This document shows positions 43,723 to 53,093 of a DNA stretch of 64,000 nt, piece after piece. Under the pieces are notes generated by a model. The model saw only the letters and a program-made list of their open reading frames with translations, searched no databases and was not told where the DNA came from. Source of the DNA: DASSSQ01 sp963839285. GTDB lineage: Bacteria > Actinomycetota > Thermoleophilia > Gaiellales > Gaiellaceae. Each line of letters begins with the position of its first letter. Within the stretch, counting starts at the first letter, position 1. Location of the stretch: NCBI GenBank assembly GCA_963839285.1, contig CAWIUN010000020.1, positions 868,001 to 932,000 on the forward strand. Direction: 5' to 3'. A program made the translations under genes and the position numbers.

Positions 43723-44705
43723 CCGCGCCGCAGCCGCGGCAGCACCTGCTCGCCGTAGACGCGGATCGACTCCTCCGCGTGCGCGCCGGAGGCGTTCGTC
43801 AGCTTGACGACGTCTGCCCCGAGGCGCTCGACCTCCCGGATCCGCTCGACGTGCACCTCGGGGTCGGACGAGACGATGAAGCTCTCGGCGAACTCCTCGT
43901 CGGAGAGCTGCTCCTCGCCCCGCTCGAGCATCCGCCTCGGGTCGTGCCAGTCGTCGACGTAGAACTCGGGCGGCTGCGCGCCCTTCCAGACCCGGGCCTG
44001 CTCGAGCGCGGCGTCGTCGTCGGGCGCCCAGGAGAAGCCCGCCTCGAGCACGATCTCGCCGGGCTCGCGGCCGAGCTCCTCGCAGGCGTCGCGGTAGGCG
44101 GCGATCGCCGCCGACGCGGTGTCGGGGTCGCCCATCGTCCAGAGCCCGTCGCCGAAGCGCGCCGCGGCGCGGGCCGCGCCCTCGTGGAAGGCGGAGACGT
44201 AGAGCGGCGGCGGCCGCTCGGGGCGCGTGTGCAGGTAGGCCTGCCTGGTGCGGAAGAAGCGGCCGTCGTGGTCGACGCGCTCGCCGTTCCAGAGCCTGCG
44301 GACGAGGTCGAGCGCCTCCTCGAGCGCCTCCAGCTGGCCCGGGCCGTCGGGCCAGTCGCAGCCGAGCGGGGTCTCGTTCAGCGACTCGCCGGAGCCGATG
44401 CCGACGAAGACGCGGCCGGGGAACATCCGCTCGAGCGTCGCGAAGGCCTGGGCGACGAGCGCCGGGTGGTAGCGCTGCAGCGCGACGGTGACGGCGGGCC
44501 CGACCGGGACGCGCTCGGTCGCCTGCGCGGCGGCGCCGAGCCAGACCCACGCCTGGCCCGACTCGCCGGGCTCCCACCAGGGCTGGAAGTGGTCGGAGCA
44601 GGCGACGCCCTCGAAGCCGGCCTGCTCCGCGAGCACGGCGTGGCCGAGCAGGACGTCCGGGCCGAACATCTCGTGCGCGGCGCCGTACCAGTAGCGACAG
44701 GTCAC
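43719..44705 (-). CDS. LLM-class F420-dependent oxidoreductase, Fgd-like
   Basis: A 328-residue luciferase-like enzyme close to F420-dependent glucose-6-phosphate dehydrogenase: YWYGAAHEMFGPDVLLGHAV, SDHFQPWWEPGESGQAWVWL, VALQRYHPALVAQAFATLER, and VFVGIGSGESLNETPLG with the conserved Glu-Asn. WTMGDPDTASAAIA and GEEQLSDEEFAESFIVSSD follow. Phosphate-binding residues of true Fgd are not certain here, so it could oxidise another alcohol. It suggests cofactor F420 in this organism, as do the LLM gene at 18314 and the PPOX gene at 49167. The frame is intact. Confidence 0.88.
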   Translation of the reverse strand: MTCRYWYGAAHEMFGPDVLLGHAVLAEQAGFEGVACSDHFQPWWEPGESGQAWVWLGAAAQATERVPVGPAVTVALQRYHPALVAQAFATLERMFPGRVFVGIGSGESLNETPLGCDWPDGPGQLEALEEALDLVRRLWNGERVDHDGRFFRTRQAYLHTRPERPPPLYVSAFHEGAARAAARFGDGLWTMGDPDTASAAIAAYRDACEELGREPGEIVLEAGFSWAPDDDAALEQARVWKGAQPPEFYVDDWHDPRRMLERGEEQLSDEEFAESFIVSSDPEVHVERIREVERLGADVVKLTNASGAHAEESIRVYGEQVLPRLRRG

Positions 44706-44759
44706 GGCGGGCGCATTTCCGCGCCCGCGACCGGGAAACCTGCGGCGGAGAGCCTCGGC

Positions 44760-45362
44760 TCAGCCGGCGCGCTGCCCGGCGACCGTCTCGAGCCGGGCGC
44801 GGATCTCCGCCTGGCCGGCGCCGAGATCGTCGAGCCGCGGCAGCGCCGAGAGGCTCTCGAGCCCGAAGACGCGCTCGAAGAGCGGCGTCGTCCGGTAGCG
44901 GATCGCGCCGCCGGCGTCGCTCTCGCGGCCGGCCTCGGCGATCAGGCCGCGCTCGGCGAGCGAGGCGACGACCGAGTCGACGGAGACGCCGCGGATCCTC
45001 GAGATCTCGGGGCGCGAGACCGGCCCGAGGTAGGCGACGATCGCCAGCGTCTCGAGCGCCGCCTGCGAGAGGCCGCGCTCGATCGGGCGCTCGTAGAGGC
45101 GGGCGCAGGCCTCGGCGGCCTCGCGCGAGGCGCGGAAGGCGTAGCCGCCGGCGACGTGCTCGAGCACGATCCCGCTGCGTCCCTCGCGGTGGCGCTCGCC
45201 GAGCAGCCCGAGCGCGGTCTCGACCCGTTCCGCGTCCTCGTCGGCGGCGGCGCAGAGCTCGTCGACCGAGAGCGGCTGCGAGGCGACGACGAGCAGCGCC
45301 TCCACCGTCCTCGCGAGCTGGTCGACCGGGTTGGACGAGATCAGGCGGAGCGGGCGTTCCAT
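44760..45362 (-). CDS. scpB: Segregation and condensation protein B
   Basis: A 200-residue double winged-helix protein that joins Smc and ScpA in the chromosome condensation complex. Segments QLARTVEALLVVASQPLSVD, AYAFRASREAAE-like GGYAFRASREA, LSQAALETLAIVAYLGPVSR, EISRIRGVSVDSVVASLAER and YRTTPLFERVFGLESLSALP are family-typical. It overlaps scpA by 22 bp, which fits tight coupling. The frame is intact. Confidence 0.96.
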   Translation of the reverse strand: MERPLRLISSNPVDQLARTVEALLVVASQPLSVDELCAAADEDAERVETALGLLGERHREGRSGIVLEHVAGGYAFRASREAAEACARLYERPIERGLSQAALETLAIVAYLGPVSRPEISRIRGVSVDSVVASLAERGLIAEAGRESDAGGAIRYRTTPLFERVFGLESLSALPRLDDLGAGQAEIRARLETVAGQRAG

Positions 45363-46114
45363 GCGAGACCCCCTTCTTCGACGTCGGCGCGGGAAATCCT
45401 GATCGGCGCGAAGGGAGCCGCCTGGGCGAGCGCGATCTCGCCGGACTTGCGCAGCTCGAGCAGCGCCAGGAAGGCGACGGCCTGGTCGACGCGCGGCAGC
45501 GAGCCGACCTCCTGGTCGAAGTCGACCGTGCGCCGCCGGCGCAGCAGCGAGCGGAACCGCTCCAGGAACTGCGAGACGGGAGGGAAGCGGAGCCCCATGT
45601 GCGCGAGCGAGACCTGCGGCGGCTCGGTCGCGAGCAGCCGCAGCGCCGCCGCGAGCCGCTCCGGCTCCTGCGGCGCGAGCGCGCGCTCCGGGGTCGGGGC
45701 GAGCGGCGCCGGTCCGAGCCGGAAGTAGCGGTCGCCCTCGCCGGCGAGACGTTCGGAGAGCCAGGCGGCCGCTTCCTTGGCGCGTCGGTACTCGGCGAGC
45801 CGCCGCGCCAGCTCCTCGGCGGCCTCCTCGGGCCCGAGCTCGGCCAGCTCCGCCTCCTCGTCGGGGAAGAGGCCGCGGGCCTTCAGCTCGAGCAGCGCGG
45901 CGATCAGGACGAGGAACTCTCCGCAGGCGTCGAGGTCGAGCTCGTCCCGCTGCCCGGCCTCGACGGCCCGGGCGAGCCGCTCGACGAAGGCGACGACGAT
46001 CGCCGCGACGTCGACCTCGGCCGGCTCGAGCTCCTCCTTCAGGACCAGGGTCAGGAGCAGGTCGAAAGGACCCTCGAAGGCGTCGAGATCCAGCTCGAGC
46101 TCCCGCACGACCAC
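45341..46114 (-). CDS. scpA: Segregation and condensation protein A
   Basis: The kleisin subunit of the Smc complex, 257 residues. The N-terminal helix FEGPFDLLLTLVLKEELEPA binds the Smc neck, and the C-terminal winged helix (VSLAHMGLRFPPVSQFLERF, AFLALLELRKSGEIALAQAA) binds the Smc head; the middle is acidic and helical. GTG at 46114 is the start. As the upstream lgt reads now, its end overlaps this start by 64 bp; a single CG restored in lgt removes that overlap. scpA and scpB overlap downstream. Confidence 0.95.
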   Translation of the reverse strand: MVVRELELDLDAFEGPFDLLLTLVLKEELEPAEVDVAAIVVAFVERLARAVEAGQRDELDLDACGEFLVLIAALLELKARGLFPDEEAELAELGPEEAAEELARRLAEYRRAKEAAAWLSERLAGEGDRYFRLGPAPLAPTPERALAPQEPERLAAALRLLATEPPQVSLAHMGLRFPPVSQFLERFRSLLRRRRTVDFDQEVGSLPRVDQAVAFLALLELRKSGEIALAQAAPFAPIRISRADVEEGGLAWNARSA

Positions 46115-47031
46115 GGAGCTGAGGCTAGCGGCGGGGTCGGACGCGGCCCTTCGGAACCGTCATCCGCGGGCGCTTCGGCTCCGGCCGGCGGCGGCGCAGC
46201 GACAGCCGCGGCCGCCCGCTCTCGCCGTCTCGGCTCGCCGCGGAACTGCCACCAGAGGAAGAAGCCGGTCGAGACGAGGAACATGCCGAGCGAGACCCAG
46301 AAGTTGAGCCGCATCCCGAGCACGTGGTGCGAGCCGGTGTCGATCCGGAGCACCTCCTCGTAGCAGCGGAAGGCCGTGTACCAGCTGACGTAGAGCGCGA
46401 AGAGGCCGGGCCGGCGGATCCGGAAGCGCCGGTCGAGCCAGAGGAGCACCCCGACGCCGAGCAGGTTCCAGATCAGCTCGTAGAGGAAGGTCGGGTGGAA
46501 GGTCGCGTACTGCTCGTAGCCGGGCGGGCGGTGCGCGAAGTCGATCTCGAGCCCCCACGGCTGCGAGGTGGGCTTGCCGAAGAGCTCCTGGTTCCACCAG
46601 TTGCCGATCCGCCCGATCGCCTGGGCGAGCAGCAGGCCGGGCGCGACGGCGTCCATCATCGCGCGCGCCGAGGAGCCGTCGCGGCGGACGATGACGACGC
46701 CGGCGACGACGCCGAGGAAGATGCCGCCCCAGACGCCGAGCCCGCCCTTCCAGACCTCGAAGACGCCCTGCCACTTCGGGTCGGGCACCTGGCTCCAGGA
46801 GGTGACGACGTGGTAGATGCGCGCGCCGACGACGCCGAACGCGACGCCCCAGACGGCGCAGCGCAGCACGAGGTCCCAGTCGCCGCCGAGGCGCTGCCAG
46901 CGGACGCCCGTCAGCCAGACGCAGGCGGCGATGCCGGCCAGCAGCATCAGCCCGTACATGTGGACGGTCAGCGGGCCGAGCGAGAGCGTGCCGCTGGAGG
47001 GCGAGGGGATCGAGGCGAGCAACAGGGGCAC
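46051..47031 (-). CDS. lgt: Prolipoprotein diacylglyceryl transferase; C-terminal tail possibly frameshifted
   Basis: Transfers diacylglycerol to the lipobox cysteine of lipoproteins. Seven membrane helices are visible with the signature LLLAQAIGRIGNWWNQELFG (conserved Arg/Asn), GLEIDFAHRP, ATFHPTFLYE and RCYEEVLRIDTGSHHVLG. The tail after WWQFRGEPRRRERA is low-complexity and, as read, runs 64 bp into scpA. One CG near 46155 gives a stop at TAG 46125-46127 and 302 residues, with a clean 10-bp gap before scpA; I think this is the real end. Its substrate is present in the window: the lipoprotein at 56656-57466. Confidence 0.95.
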   Translation of the reverse strand: MPLLLASIPSPSSGTLSLGPLTVHMYGLMLLAGIAACVWLTGVRWQRLGGDWDLVLRCAVWGVAFGVVGARIYHVVTSWSQVPDPKWQGVFEVWKGGLGVWGGIFLGVVAGVVIVRRDGSSARAMMDAVAPGLLLAQAIGRIGNWWNQELFGKPTSQPWGLEIDFAHRPPGYEQYATFHPTFLYELIWNLLGVGVLLWLDRRFRIRRPGLFALYVSWYTAFRCYEEVLRIDTGSHHVLGMRLNFWVSLGMFLVSTGFFLWWQFRGEPRRRERAAAAVAAPPPAGAEAPADDGSEGPRPTPPLASAPWSCGSSSWISTPSRVLSTCS

Positions 47032-47083
47032 GCGCCCATGCTCGCAGGTCCCGCAGACGACCCGCAGACCGGTCGGGGCAGGC

Positions 47084-47284
47084 TCAGAGCAGGATGCGCA
47101 GGGCGACCTCCCGCGGGCAGCCCTTCTCGATCAGGCCGATCGCGGTGTGGAGGTCGACGTCGTGGCGCGAGGCGAGCTCGGACGCGTCCTCGGCGCCGAA
47201 GCCGGCGCGCTCGAGCATCTCGGCGCGCCAGCGCTCGATCCGCTCCTGCTCGGTCTCCCGTGGTTGTAGCTCTGCCGCAGGCAT
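47084..47284 (-). CDS. Small conserved-type hypothetical protein
   Basis: A 66-residue soluble protein. After a charged helical start (QERIERWRAEMLERAGFGAE) it reads ASRHDVDLHTAIGLIEKGCP and ends REVALRILL. The second half looks like a UBA-type or CUE-like helical bundle often found in small actinobacterial proteins, though I cannot assign a family. It lies between lgt (52 bp downstream) and the element-containing gap at 47285-47701. The start has no strong ribosome-binding site. The frame is intact and base use is ordinary. Confidence 0.7.
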   Translation of the reverse strand: MPAAELQPRETEQERIERWRAEMLERAGFGAEDASELASRHDVDLHTAIGLIEKGCPREVALRILL

Positions 47285-47400
47285 TGGCCCCTCTCTTCTT
47301 TCTGCCCTCTGTTTCGACCAAACGAGGGAGCGGGGCGTCGCCCTTCCGGGTGATCCGCAGAATGCACGGAAAAAGGCGGCGGCCGCCGACGGCCGAGGGT

Positions 47401-47455
47401 CACACCCCCACCCTGGGTGGGGCTTCTACCCGCCTCCCTCGTGGTCGACGATAGC
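47401..47455 (+). repeat. Dispersed palindromic intergenic element, copy 3
   Basis: CACACCCCCACCCTGGGTGG with the palindrome at 47406-47422, then the spacer and CCGCCTCCCTCGTGGTCGAC at 47430-47449 followed by GATAGC. It agrees with copy 1 along the whole length except for the short spacer and single bases. Confidence 0.78.
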
Positions 47456-47486
47456 GGCGCGGACGGGGTCGCGGGGATACGCGGGC

Positions 47487-47508
47487 GTGCCGATTCTGTG
47501 CCGATTCT
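47487..47508 (+). repeat. 11-bp GTGCCGATTCT tandem repeat
   Basis: Two perfect 11-bp units GTGCCGATTCT lie 32 bp after the palindromic element. The same association, in the opposite orientation, is seen at 29681-29776. Confidence 0.6.
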
Positions 47509-47701
47509 GCGGCGGTTCGGCTCCGCGGGAGCGGCTCGGCGGTGCCGGGACGCCTCAGCTCCGGCGATGCTGGGATGCGTCGGCGCGGCGCGCCGGTTCG
47601 GGGATGACGGCGACGCCTCGGGGCGGCCGTGCCGGTTCGGCGGTCGCGGCGGCCTGCCCGACGCGCGGCAGTGTTGCGGGGCAGTCGGCGTCGCGGTCCG
47701 C

Positions 47702-48934
47702 TCAGACGCGGCGGCGGGCGAGGTCGATCAGGCGACCGAGGATCCGCTCGCCGTCGGCGCGCAGGCCGTTGTGCTCGTACTCGTTCGTGACCCAGGCACG
47801 GAGCCCGCGGATCGCGGCGGCCGTCTCCTCGGAGAAGCGGCGTTCGACGTACATGTCCTCGGCGTACACGGCTGCGGCGACGGGCACCTCGTTCGCGGCC
47901 AGGGCGTCGGGGTCGTACAGCGGCCCCCACTCCTCCTCGGCCAGCAACTCGGCGGCCTCGCGCAGGGGGCGAAGGCCGTCGTAGTCCTCGAACATCCAGG
48001 GGTAGACGTGCTCCCCGGTGAAGAGCTCGGGCTGCTCCGCATACGCGTCCGGGCGCAGGCGCTCGGCCGACCAGCGGGTCGCGCTCCCGTCCGCGTAGCA
48101 GGCCTCGTGGACGACCGCGTAGAGCGGGTTTCGGTTGAAGTGGACGCCGGCCTCGACGTCGTGCAGGAACCCGGGCGACCCGAAGGGCTGCTCGACGATG
48201 TAGTGGAGCACCTCGGCGCCGTCGCTCATGCCGAGCACCATCCCGAGCTGGCGGAAGCGTCGCGAGGTCAGCCGCTCGCCGCCGGGGAGCCGCACGTCGT
48301 CGGCGTCGAGCCGCCGGTGGATCTCGCACACCCGCGCACGGTCATCCGGGTAGCGGTCGTAGTAGCGGCGGTTACGTTCGAGCACCCGCTCGTAGGTGGC
48401 GCGGTAGACGTCGTCGACGGGCCGGCGCAGGGGCGGCAGGCCGCCGGTGACGAACGCCTCGCGCAGCGACCCGGGCGCGAGCGACAGGTAGGTGACGGCG
48501 CAGAAGCCGCCGAAGCTCTGGCCGAGGATGCTCCAGCGCTCGACGCCGAGCGCCTCGCGGAGCCGCTCCGCGTCGCGCACGATCGAGTCGGCGCGGTGGA
48601 GTCGCAGGTAGGCGGCCTGCTCCTGCGCGTCGAGGCCCGGCAGCGTGCCGACGGGCGTCGAGCGGCCCGTGCCGCGCTGGTCGAGCAGGAGCACGCGGTA
48701 GTCCCGGAGCGCCCGGGGCAGCCAGGTCGGGAGCAGCGGCGCCCCGGTCGGCCGCGGCGACTCCGAGCCGGGCCCGCCCTGGAAGAAGACGAGATACGGC
48801 CGGTCGCGGCCCTCGGGCGCGGCGACCTCGCGTGCGAAGACGGTGATCGCGGCCCCGTCCGGGCGCTCGTGGTCGAGCGGCACCTCGAGCTCGTGCTCGG
48901 TCAGGACGAGGCCCGGGATCTGGCGGTTCACCAT
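47702..48934 (-). CDS. Alpha/beta hydrolase, S33 family (proline iminopeptidase type)
   Basis: A 410-residue hydrolase from the ATG at 48934 (MVNRQIPGLVLTEHELEVPL). Oxyanion motif FFQGGPGSESPRPTG, then LLLDQRGTGRSTPV, and nucleophile elbow SILGQSFGGFCAVTYLS with Ser as catalytic residue; the His is probably in TNEYEHNGLRADGERILGRL. This is the S33 peptidase layout that removes N-terminal proline from peptides. There is no signal peptide, so it acts in the cytoplasm. A frame extension upstream of the ATG exists but lies in the divergent promoter region. The frame is intact. Confidence 0.92.
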   Translation of the reverse strand: MVNRQIPGLVLTEHELEVPLDHERPDGAAITVFAREVAAPEGRDRPYLVFFQGGPGSESPRPTGAPLLPTWLPRALRDYRVLLLDQRGTGRSTPVGTLPGLDAQEQAAYLRLHRADSIVRDAERLREALGVERWSILGQSFGGFCAVTYLSLAPGSLREAFVTGGLPPLRRPVDDVYRATYERVLERNRRYYDRYPDDRARVCEIHRRLDADDVRLPGGERLTSRRFRQLGMVLGMSDGAEVLHYIVEQPFGSPGFLHDVEAGVHFNRNPLYAVVHEACYADGSATRWSAERLRPDAYAEQPELFTGEHVYPWMFEDYDGLRPLREAAELLAEEEWGPLYDPDALAANEVPVAAAVYAEDMYVERRFSEETAAAIRGLRAWVTNEYEHNGLRADGERILGRLIDLARRRV

Positions 48935-48975
48935 CGCGGCGATTCCATCAGATCGCCCCCTGCTAGGTTGCCGGC

Positions 48976-49170
48976 GTGGCCCAGGAGCCGAACGTGGCGC
49001 TGCTCGAGTCGCTGCTCGGCCGCGCACGGCTCGCCGTCGCGTTCTGGGACCGGGTGCAGCTCGTCGACCGGATCGCCGAAGCTGGCGCCGAGCTCGAGCG
49101 GCCGGCGCTCGAGCCGCGGGCGCGGGCGGAGAGCGAGCGCGGCCTGAAGCCGTGGCCCGCGCTGGGATGA
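48976..49170 (+). CDS. Small hypothetical protein
   Basis: A 64-residue protein starting GTG at 48976 and overlapping the next ATG (ATGA). Its first half is helical, VALLESLLGRARLAVAFWDR and VQLVDRIAEAGAELERPALE; the rest is charged and Pro-rich. No family is recognised. It is supported mainly by its tight coupling to the PPOX gene and by fitting the divergent gap exactly. It could be a small subunit or a chance frame. Confidence 0.5.
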   Translation: MAQEPNVALLESLLGRARLAVAFWDRVQLVDRIAEAGAELERPALEPRARAESERGLKPWPALG

Positions 49171-49643
49171 GCGCGCCGACCCCGGAGCCGCCCCGGATGC
49201 CGACCGGCTACGGCGTTCCCGCCGATGCCTCCGGCGCCGAGACGCTGCCGTGGACGGAGGTCGAGCGCTGGCTGCTCGAGAGCCGCAACTACTGGCTCGC
49301 GACGACCCGTGCCGACGGCCGTCCGCACGCCGCGCCGGTCTGGGGCCTCTGGCGCGAGGGCGCGCTCGTCTTCTCCACCGACCGCGCCTCGCAGAAGGGC
49401 CGCAACCTGGCACGGAGCCGGGAGGCGGTCGTCCACGGCGAGAGCGGCGACGAGGTCGTCGTCCTCGAGGGCGCGGTCGTCGAGGTCGAGCTGACCGCGG
49501 AGCTGGCCGACGCCTACGAGGCCAAGTACGCGTTCCGGCCGGAGCCGTCGGCCGGCGGGGTCTGGTACGCGCTGCGCCCGCGCTCGGCCCAGAGCTGGCG
49601 GGAGCGGGACTTCCCGCGCTCGGCGACGCGCTGGCGTTTCTAG
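49167..49643 (+). CDS. Pyridoxamine 5'-phosphate oxidase-family protein (PPOX/FDOR)
   Basis: A 158-residue split-barrel flavin/F420-binding protein. The strand-turn-strand core WLATTRADGRPHAAPVWGLW is diagnostic, followed by LVFSTDRASQKGRNLARSRE, EVVVLEGAVVEVE and the C-terminal helix ADAYEAKYAFRP. The cofactor cannot be read with certainty; in actinobacteria this subfamily (FDOR-B) mostly binds F420, which fits the other F420-type genes in the window. ATG at 49167 overlaps the preceding stop. It ends 60 bp from the convergent dnaE stop. Confidence 0.85.
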   Translation: MSAPTPEPPRMPTGYGVPADASGAETLPWTEVERWLLESRNYWLATTRADGRPHAAPVWGLWREGALVFSTDRASQKGRNLARSREAVVHGESGDEVVVLEGAVVEVELTAELADAYEAKYAFRPEPSAGGVWYALRPRSAQSWRERDFPRSATRWRF

Positions 49644-49703
49644 AGACTCGGTGCGCATCGCCGTGGCCGCTGCTGGCAGGGACGGCCAGGACGCATCGAA
49701 CCG

Positions 49704-52700
49704 CTACGCGATCGCGGCCTCTCCGAGCAAGCGCCTTCACCTCGGCGAAGAAGTCGGGATCCGGCTGCACCTTGAATCCCGGCCCGAACTCGAGCAGGGC
49801 GGGGCCGCTCGGCCGGACGCACGTGACGACGACCGGGGACTCGCCGGGAAAGTCGCCGATCAGCCGGCGAAGGTCGCCGACGATGCCTGCCGGCGCCTTC
49901 GTCGTGTCGATCCGCAACCGCACCTCGCGCCGCTCCGAGACCGCCTCGAACGGCTGCAGCTCGAGCGCGAGCAGCTTCGACTCGCCCTCCTTGCGGTCGA
50001 TCCGCGCCTTCGCGACCACGATCCGGTCGAGCGTGCACAGCTCCCGCGCCTGCGCGTAGACCGAGGCGAAGACGACGCATTCGGCCGAGCCGGTCACGTC
50101 CTCGAGGGTCAGGAAGACCATCGGCTCGCCCTTCTTCGTCGTCAGCTGCTTGACGCCGGCGACGATCCCGCCGACCGTGACGACCTCGCCGTCTCGGCGG
50201 CGGTCGAGCTCGTTCAGGCTGCAGTCGGTCTTGCGGCGCAGCTGGTCGCGGATCTGCGTCAGCGGGTGCTCCGAGACGTAGAGGCCGAGCACCTCCTTCT
50301 CGAGCTTGAGGAGCTCCGGCTTCTCGAACTCGTCGGCCGGCACGCTCGGGTGATGCTTCGGCTGCGCCTCGACCGCGTCGCCGAGGTCGAAGATCGACGC
50401 CTGCCCGAGCAGCCGGTCGGCCTGACGGCCCTGACCCCAGGCGACCGCCTGCTCGAGCACCTCGAGCATGCCCTTCCGCGAGTGACCGACCGAGTCGAGC
50501 GCGCCACACTTGACGAGCGCCTCCAGGACGCGCTTGTTCGAGACCTGCCCGTCGACGCGCTCGGTGAAGTCCCAGACCGACGCGAACGGACCCGCCTCCT
50601 CGCGCGCCCGGACGATCGCGGCGGCCGCGCCCTCGCCGACGCCCTTGACCGCGTTCAGGCCGAAGCGGATCTTGCCCTCGACGACCGCGAAGTCGACCTG
50701 CGAGGAGTTGACGTCCGGCGGCAGCACCTCGATCCCCATCTCGTCGCAGGCGTTGACGTAGAAGGGCACCTTGTCCTTCGTGTTCATGACCGAGCTGATC
50801 AGCGCGGCCATGTACTCGCAGGGGTGGTTGGCCCGCAGCCAGGCGGTCTGGTAGGCGATCAGCGCGTAGCAGGCCGCGTGCGACTTGTTGAACGAGTAGT
50901 CCTGCGACTTCTCGATGTCGTCCCAGAGCTGGCGCGCGACCTGCTCCGAGGTCTCGTTGGCGATGCAGCCCTCGATGAACTTGTCCTTCAGCGACGCCAT
51001 CAGCGCGTGGATCTTCTTGCCGATCGCCTTGCGCAGGTCGTCCGCCTCGGCCGGGGTGAAGCCGGCGACCTGCTTGGCGATCTCCATCGACTGCTCCTGG
51101 TAGATGGAGATGCCGTAGGTCGAGCCGGTGATCGGCTCGAGCCGGCGGTCGATGAAGACGACCCGCTCCTTGCCGGCCTTGCGGGCGGCGTAGTTCGGGA
51201 TGTACTGCATCGGGCCCGGCCGGTAGAGCGCGACGAGCGCGATCAGGTCCTCGAACTCGGTCGGCTTCACCTGCCGCAGCGCCTCGCGCATGCCCGAGGA
51301 CTCGAACTGGAAGACGCCGGTCGCCTCGCCGCGGGCGAGCATCTCGTACGTCCTGCGCTCGTCCATCGGGATCTGCTCGATGTCGAGCCCGTCGCCGATC
51401 AGCGCCACGGCCTTGTCGATCACGTCGAGGTTGCGCAGGCCGAGGAAGTCCATCTTCAGCAGGCCGAGCGCCTCGACGTCGTTCATCGGGAACTGGGTCA
51501 CGACCTCGTTGCCCGCGCCCTTCTGCTGCAGCGGGATCACGTTCGAGAGCGGCTCGGCGCCGATGACGACGCCCGCCGCGTGGATCGAGTCGGCGCGGGT
51601 CAGGCCCTCGAGCGGCCGGGCGAGCTCGACGACCTCCTTCGCGACCGGGTCGGTGTCGACGAGCTTGCGCAGCTCTCCCCGGGCTTCAGGCACTCGCCGA
51701 GCGTCTGGCCCGGGCCCTCCGGGATCAGCTTGGCGATCCGGTCGACGACCCCGTAGGGGATCTCGAGCACGCGGCCGGCGTCGCGGACGGCGGCGCGGGC
51801 CGCCATCGTCGAGAAGGTGATGATCTGGGCGACCCGCTCGTTGCCGTACTTCTCGCGCACGTAGTTGATCACGCGCTCGCGGCCCTCGACCGAGAAGTCG
51901 ATGTCGATGTCCGGCATCGACTTGCGGCCCGGGTTCAGGAACCGCTCGAACAGCAGGTCGTACTTGATCGGGTCGAGGTTCGTGATCTCGAGGCAGTAGG
52001 CGACGAGGCTGCCGGCGGCCGAGCCGCGGCCGGGCCCGACGCCGATGCCGTTGCGCTTCGCGAAGTTGATGAAGTCCCAGACGATCAGGAAGTAGTCCGG
52101 GAAGCCCATCTCCTTGATCGTCTTCAGCTCGAACTGGAGGCGCTCGCGGAGGACGTCGTCGATCGTGTCGTAGCGGCGCTGCAGCCCCTTCTCGCAGAGC
52201 TCGACCAGGTAGTCGAAGGCGTCGCGGCCGTCCGGGGTCGGGTACTTCGGCAGCAGGATCTTGCCGAGCTCGATCTCGACGTTGCAGCGGTCGGCGATCT
52301 CGACCGTCCGTCGCAGCGCCTCGTCGAGGCCGGGGAAGTCGGCGTACATCTCGGCCGGCGACTTGAAGTAGAAGTGGTCGGTCTCGAAGCGCCAGTGGTT
52401 CGGGTTCTTGAGCGAGTCGCCCGACTGGATGCAGAGGAGCGCCTCGTGCGCCCGTGCGTCGGTGTCGCGCAGGTAGTGGACGTCGCCGGTGCAGACCGTC
52501 GGCAGCCCGGCCTGCTGCGCGAGCTTCTCCAGCCCGGCGACGAGCGTCTGCTGGACCGGCATGTGCGCGTTCTGCAGCTCGACGTAGACCGAGTCGCGGC
52601 CGAAGACCTGGGCGAGCCGGTCGAGCTCGGCCGCCGCGTCGCCCGAGCGGTTCTCCTCGATCGCCTTCGAGACGCGTCCCGACATGCAGCCGGACAACGC

Positions 52701-53093
52701 GACGATCCCCTCGGCGTGGCGCTCGAGCAGCTCGAAGTCGACGCGCGGCTTGTAGTAGTAGCCCTCGAGGTAGCCGAGCGAGGAGAGCTTGATCAGGTTG
52801 CCGTAGCCGACCGCGTTCTCGGCCAGGAGCGTCAGGTGGGCGTAGCCCTTGCGTTGCGCCTTCCGGTCCTCGGCGACGTAGACCTCGCAGCCGAAGATCG
52901 GCTTGACGCCCTGCTTGCTCGCCTCCCTGTAGAGCTGGACCGAGCCGGCGAGCGAGCCGTGGTCGGTCAGCGCCACTGCCGGCATCTCGAGCTCGGCGGC
53001 GCGCGCGGCGAGCTCGGGAACGCGACAGGCTCCGTCGAGGATCGAGTACTCGGAGTGGACGTGGAGGTGGACGAAGGGGTGCTGCTGGGCCAC
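49704..53093 (-). CDS. dnaE: DNA polymerase III alpha subunit; frameshifts at two places
   Basis: The replicative polymerase, 1131 residues when repaired. PHP domain: HLHVHSEYSILDGACR at the start and GDVHYL. Polymerase palm: GVGPGRGSAAGSLVAYCLEI and catalytic PDIDIDF with D395/D397, then FPMNDVEALGLLKMDFLGLR, RPGPMQYIPNYAARK and YSFNKSHAACYALIAYQTAW. A tandem HhH and OB-fold (VTVGGIVAGVKQLTTKKGEP) close it. Frame breaks lie near 51677 (loss of CGCG within KPGERELRKLVDTDP fits best) and near 49728 (one CG, giving ALALGEAAIA and the stop at 49704-49706). The GTG start at 53093 has no clear ribosome-binding site. Confidence 0.97.

Larger units (their letters stand above)
47285..47701. other. 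Intergenic region with palindromic element and 11-bp repeats
   Basis: A 417-bp gap without a convincing gene. The palindromic element copy 3 lies at 47401-47455 and two GTGCCGATTCT units at 47487-47508. The left part has a TTTTTCCG-like stretch near 47368 and TTTGGTCGAAACAGAGGGCA on the minus strand, which may include the promoter of the small gene at 47284. The right part repeats GGTTCGG (47514, 47602, 47633), which may be degenerate repeat copies. Confidence 0.55.
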
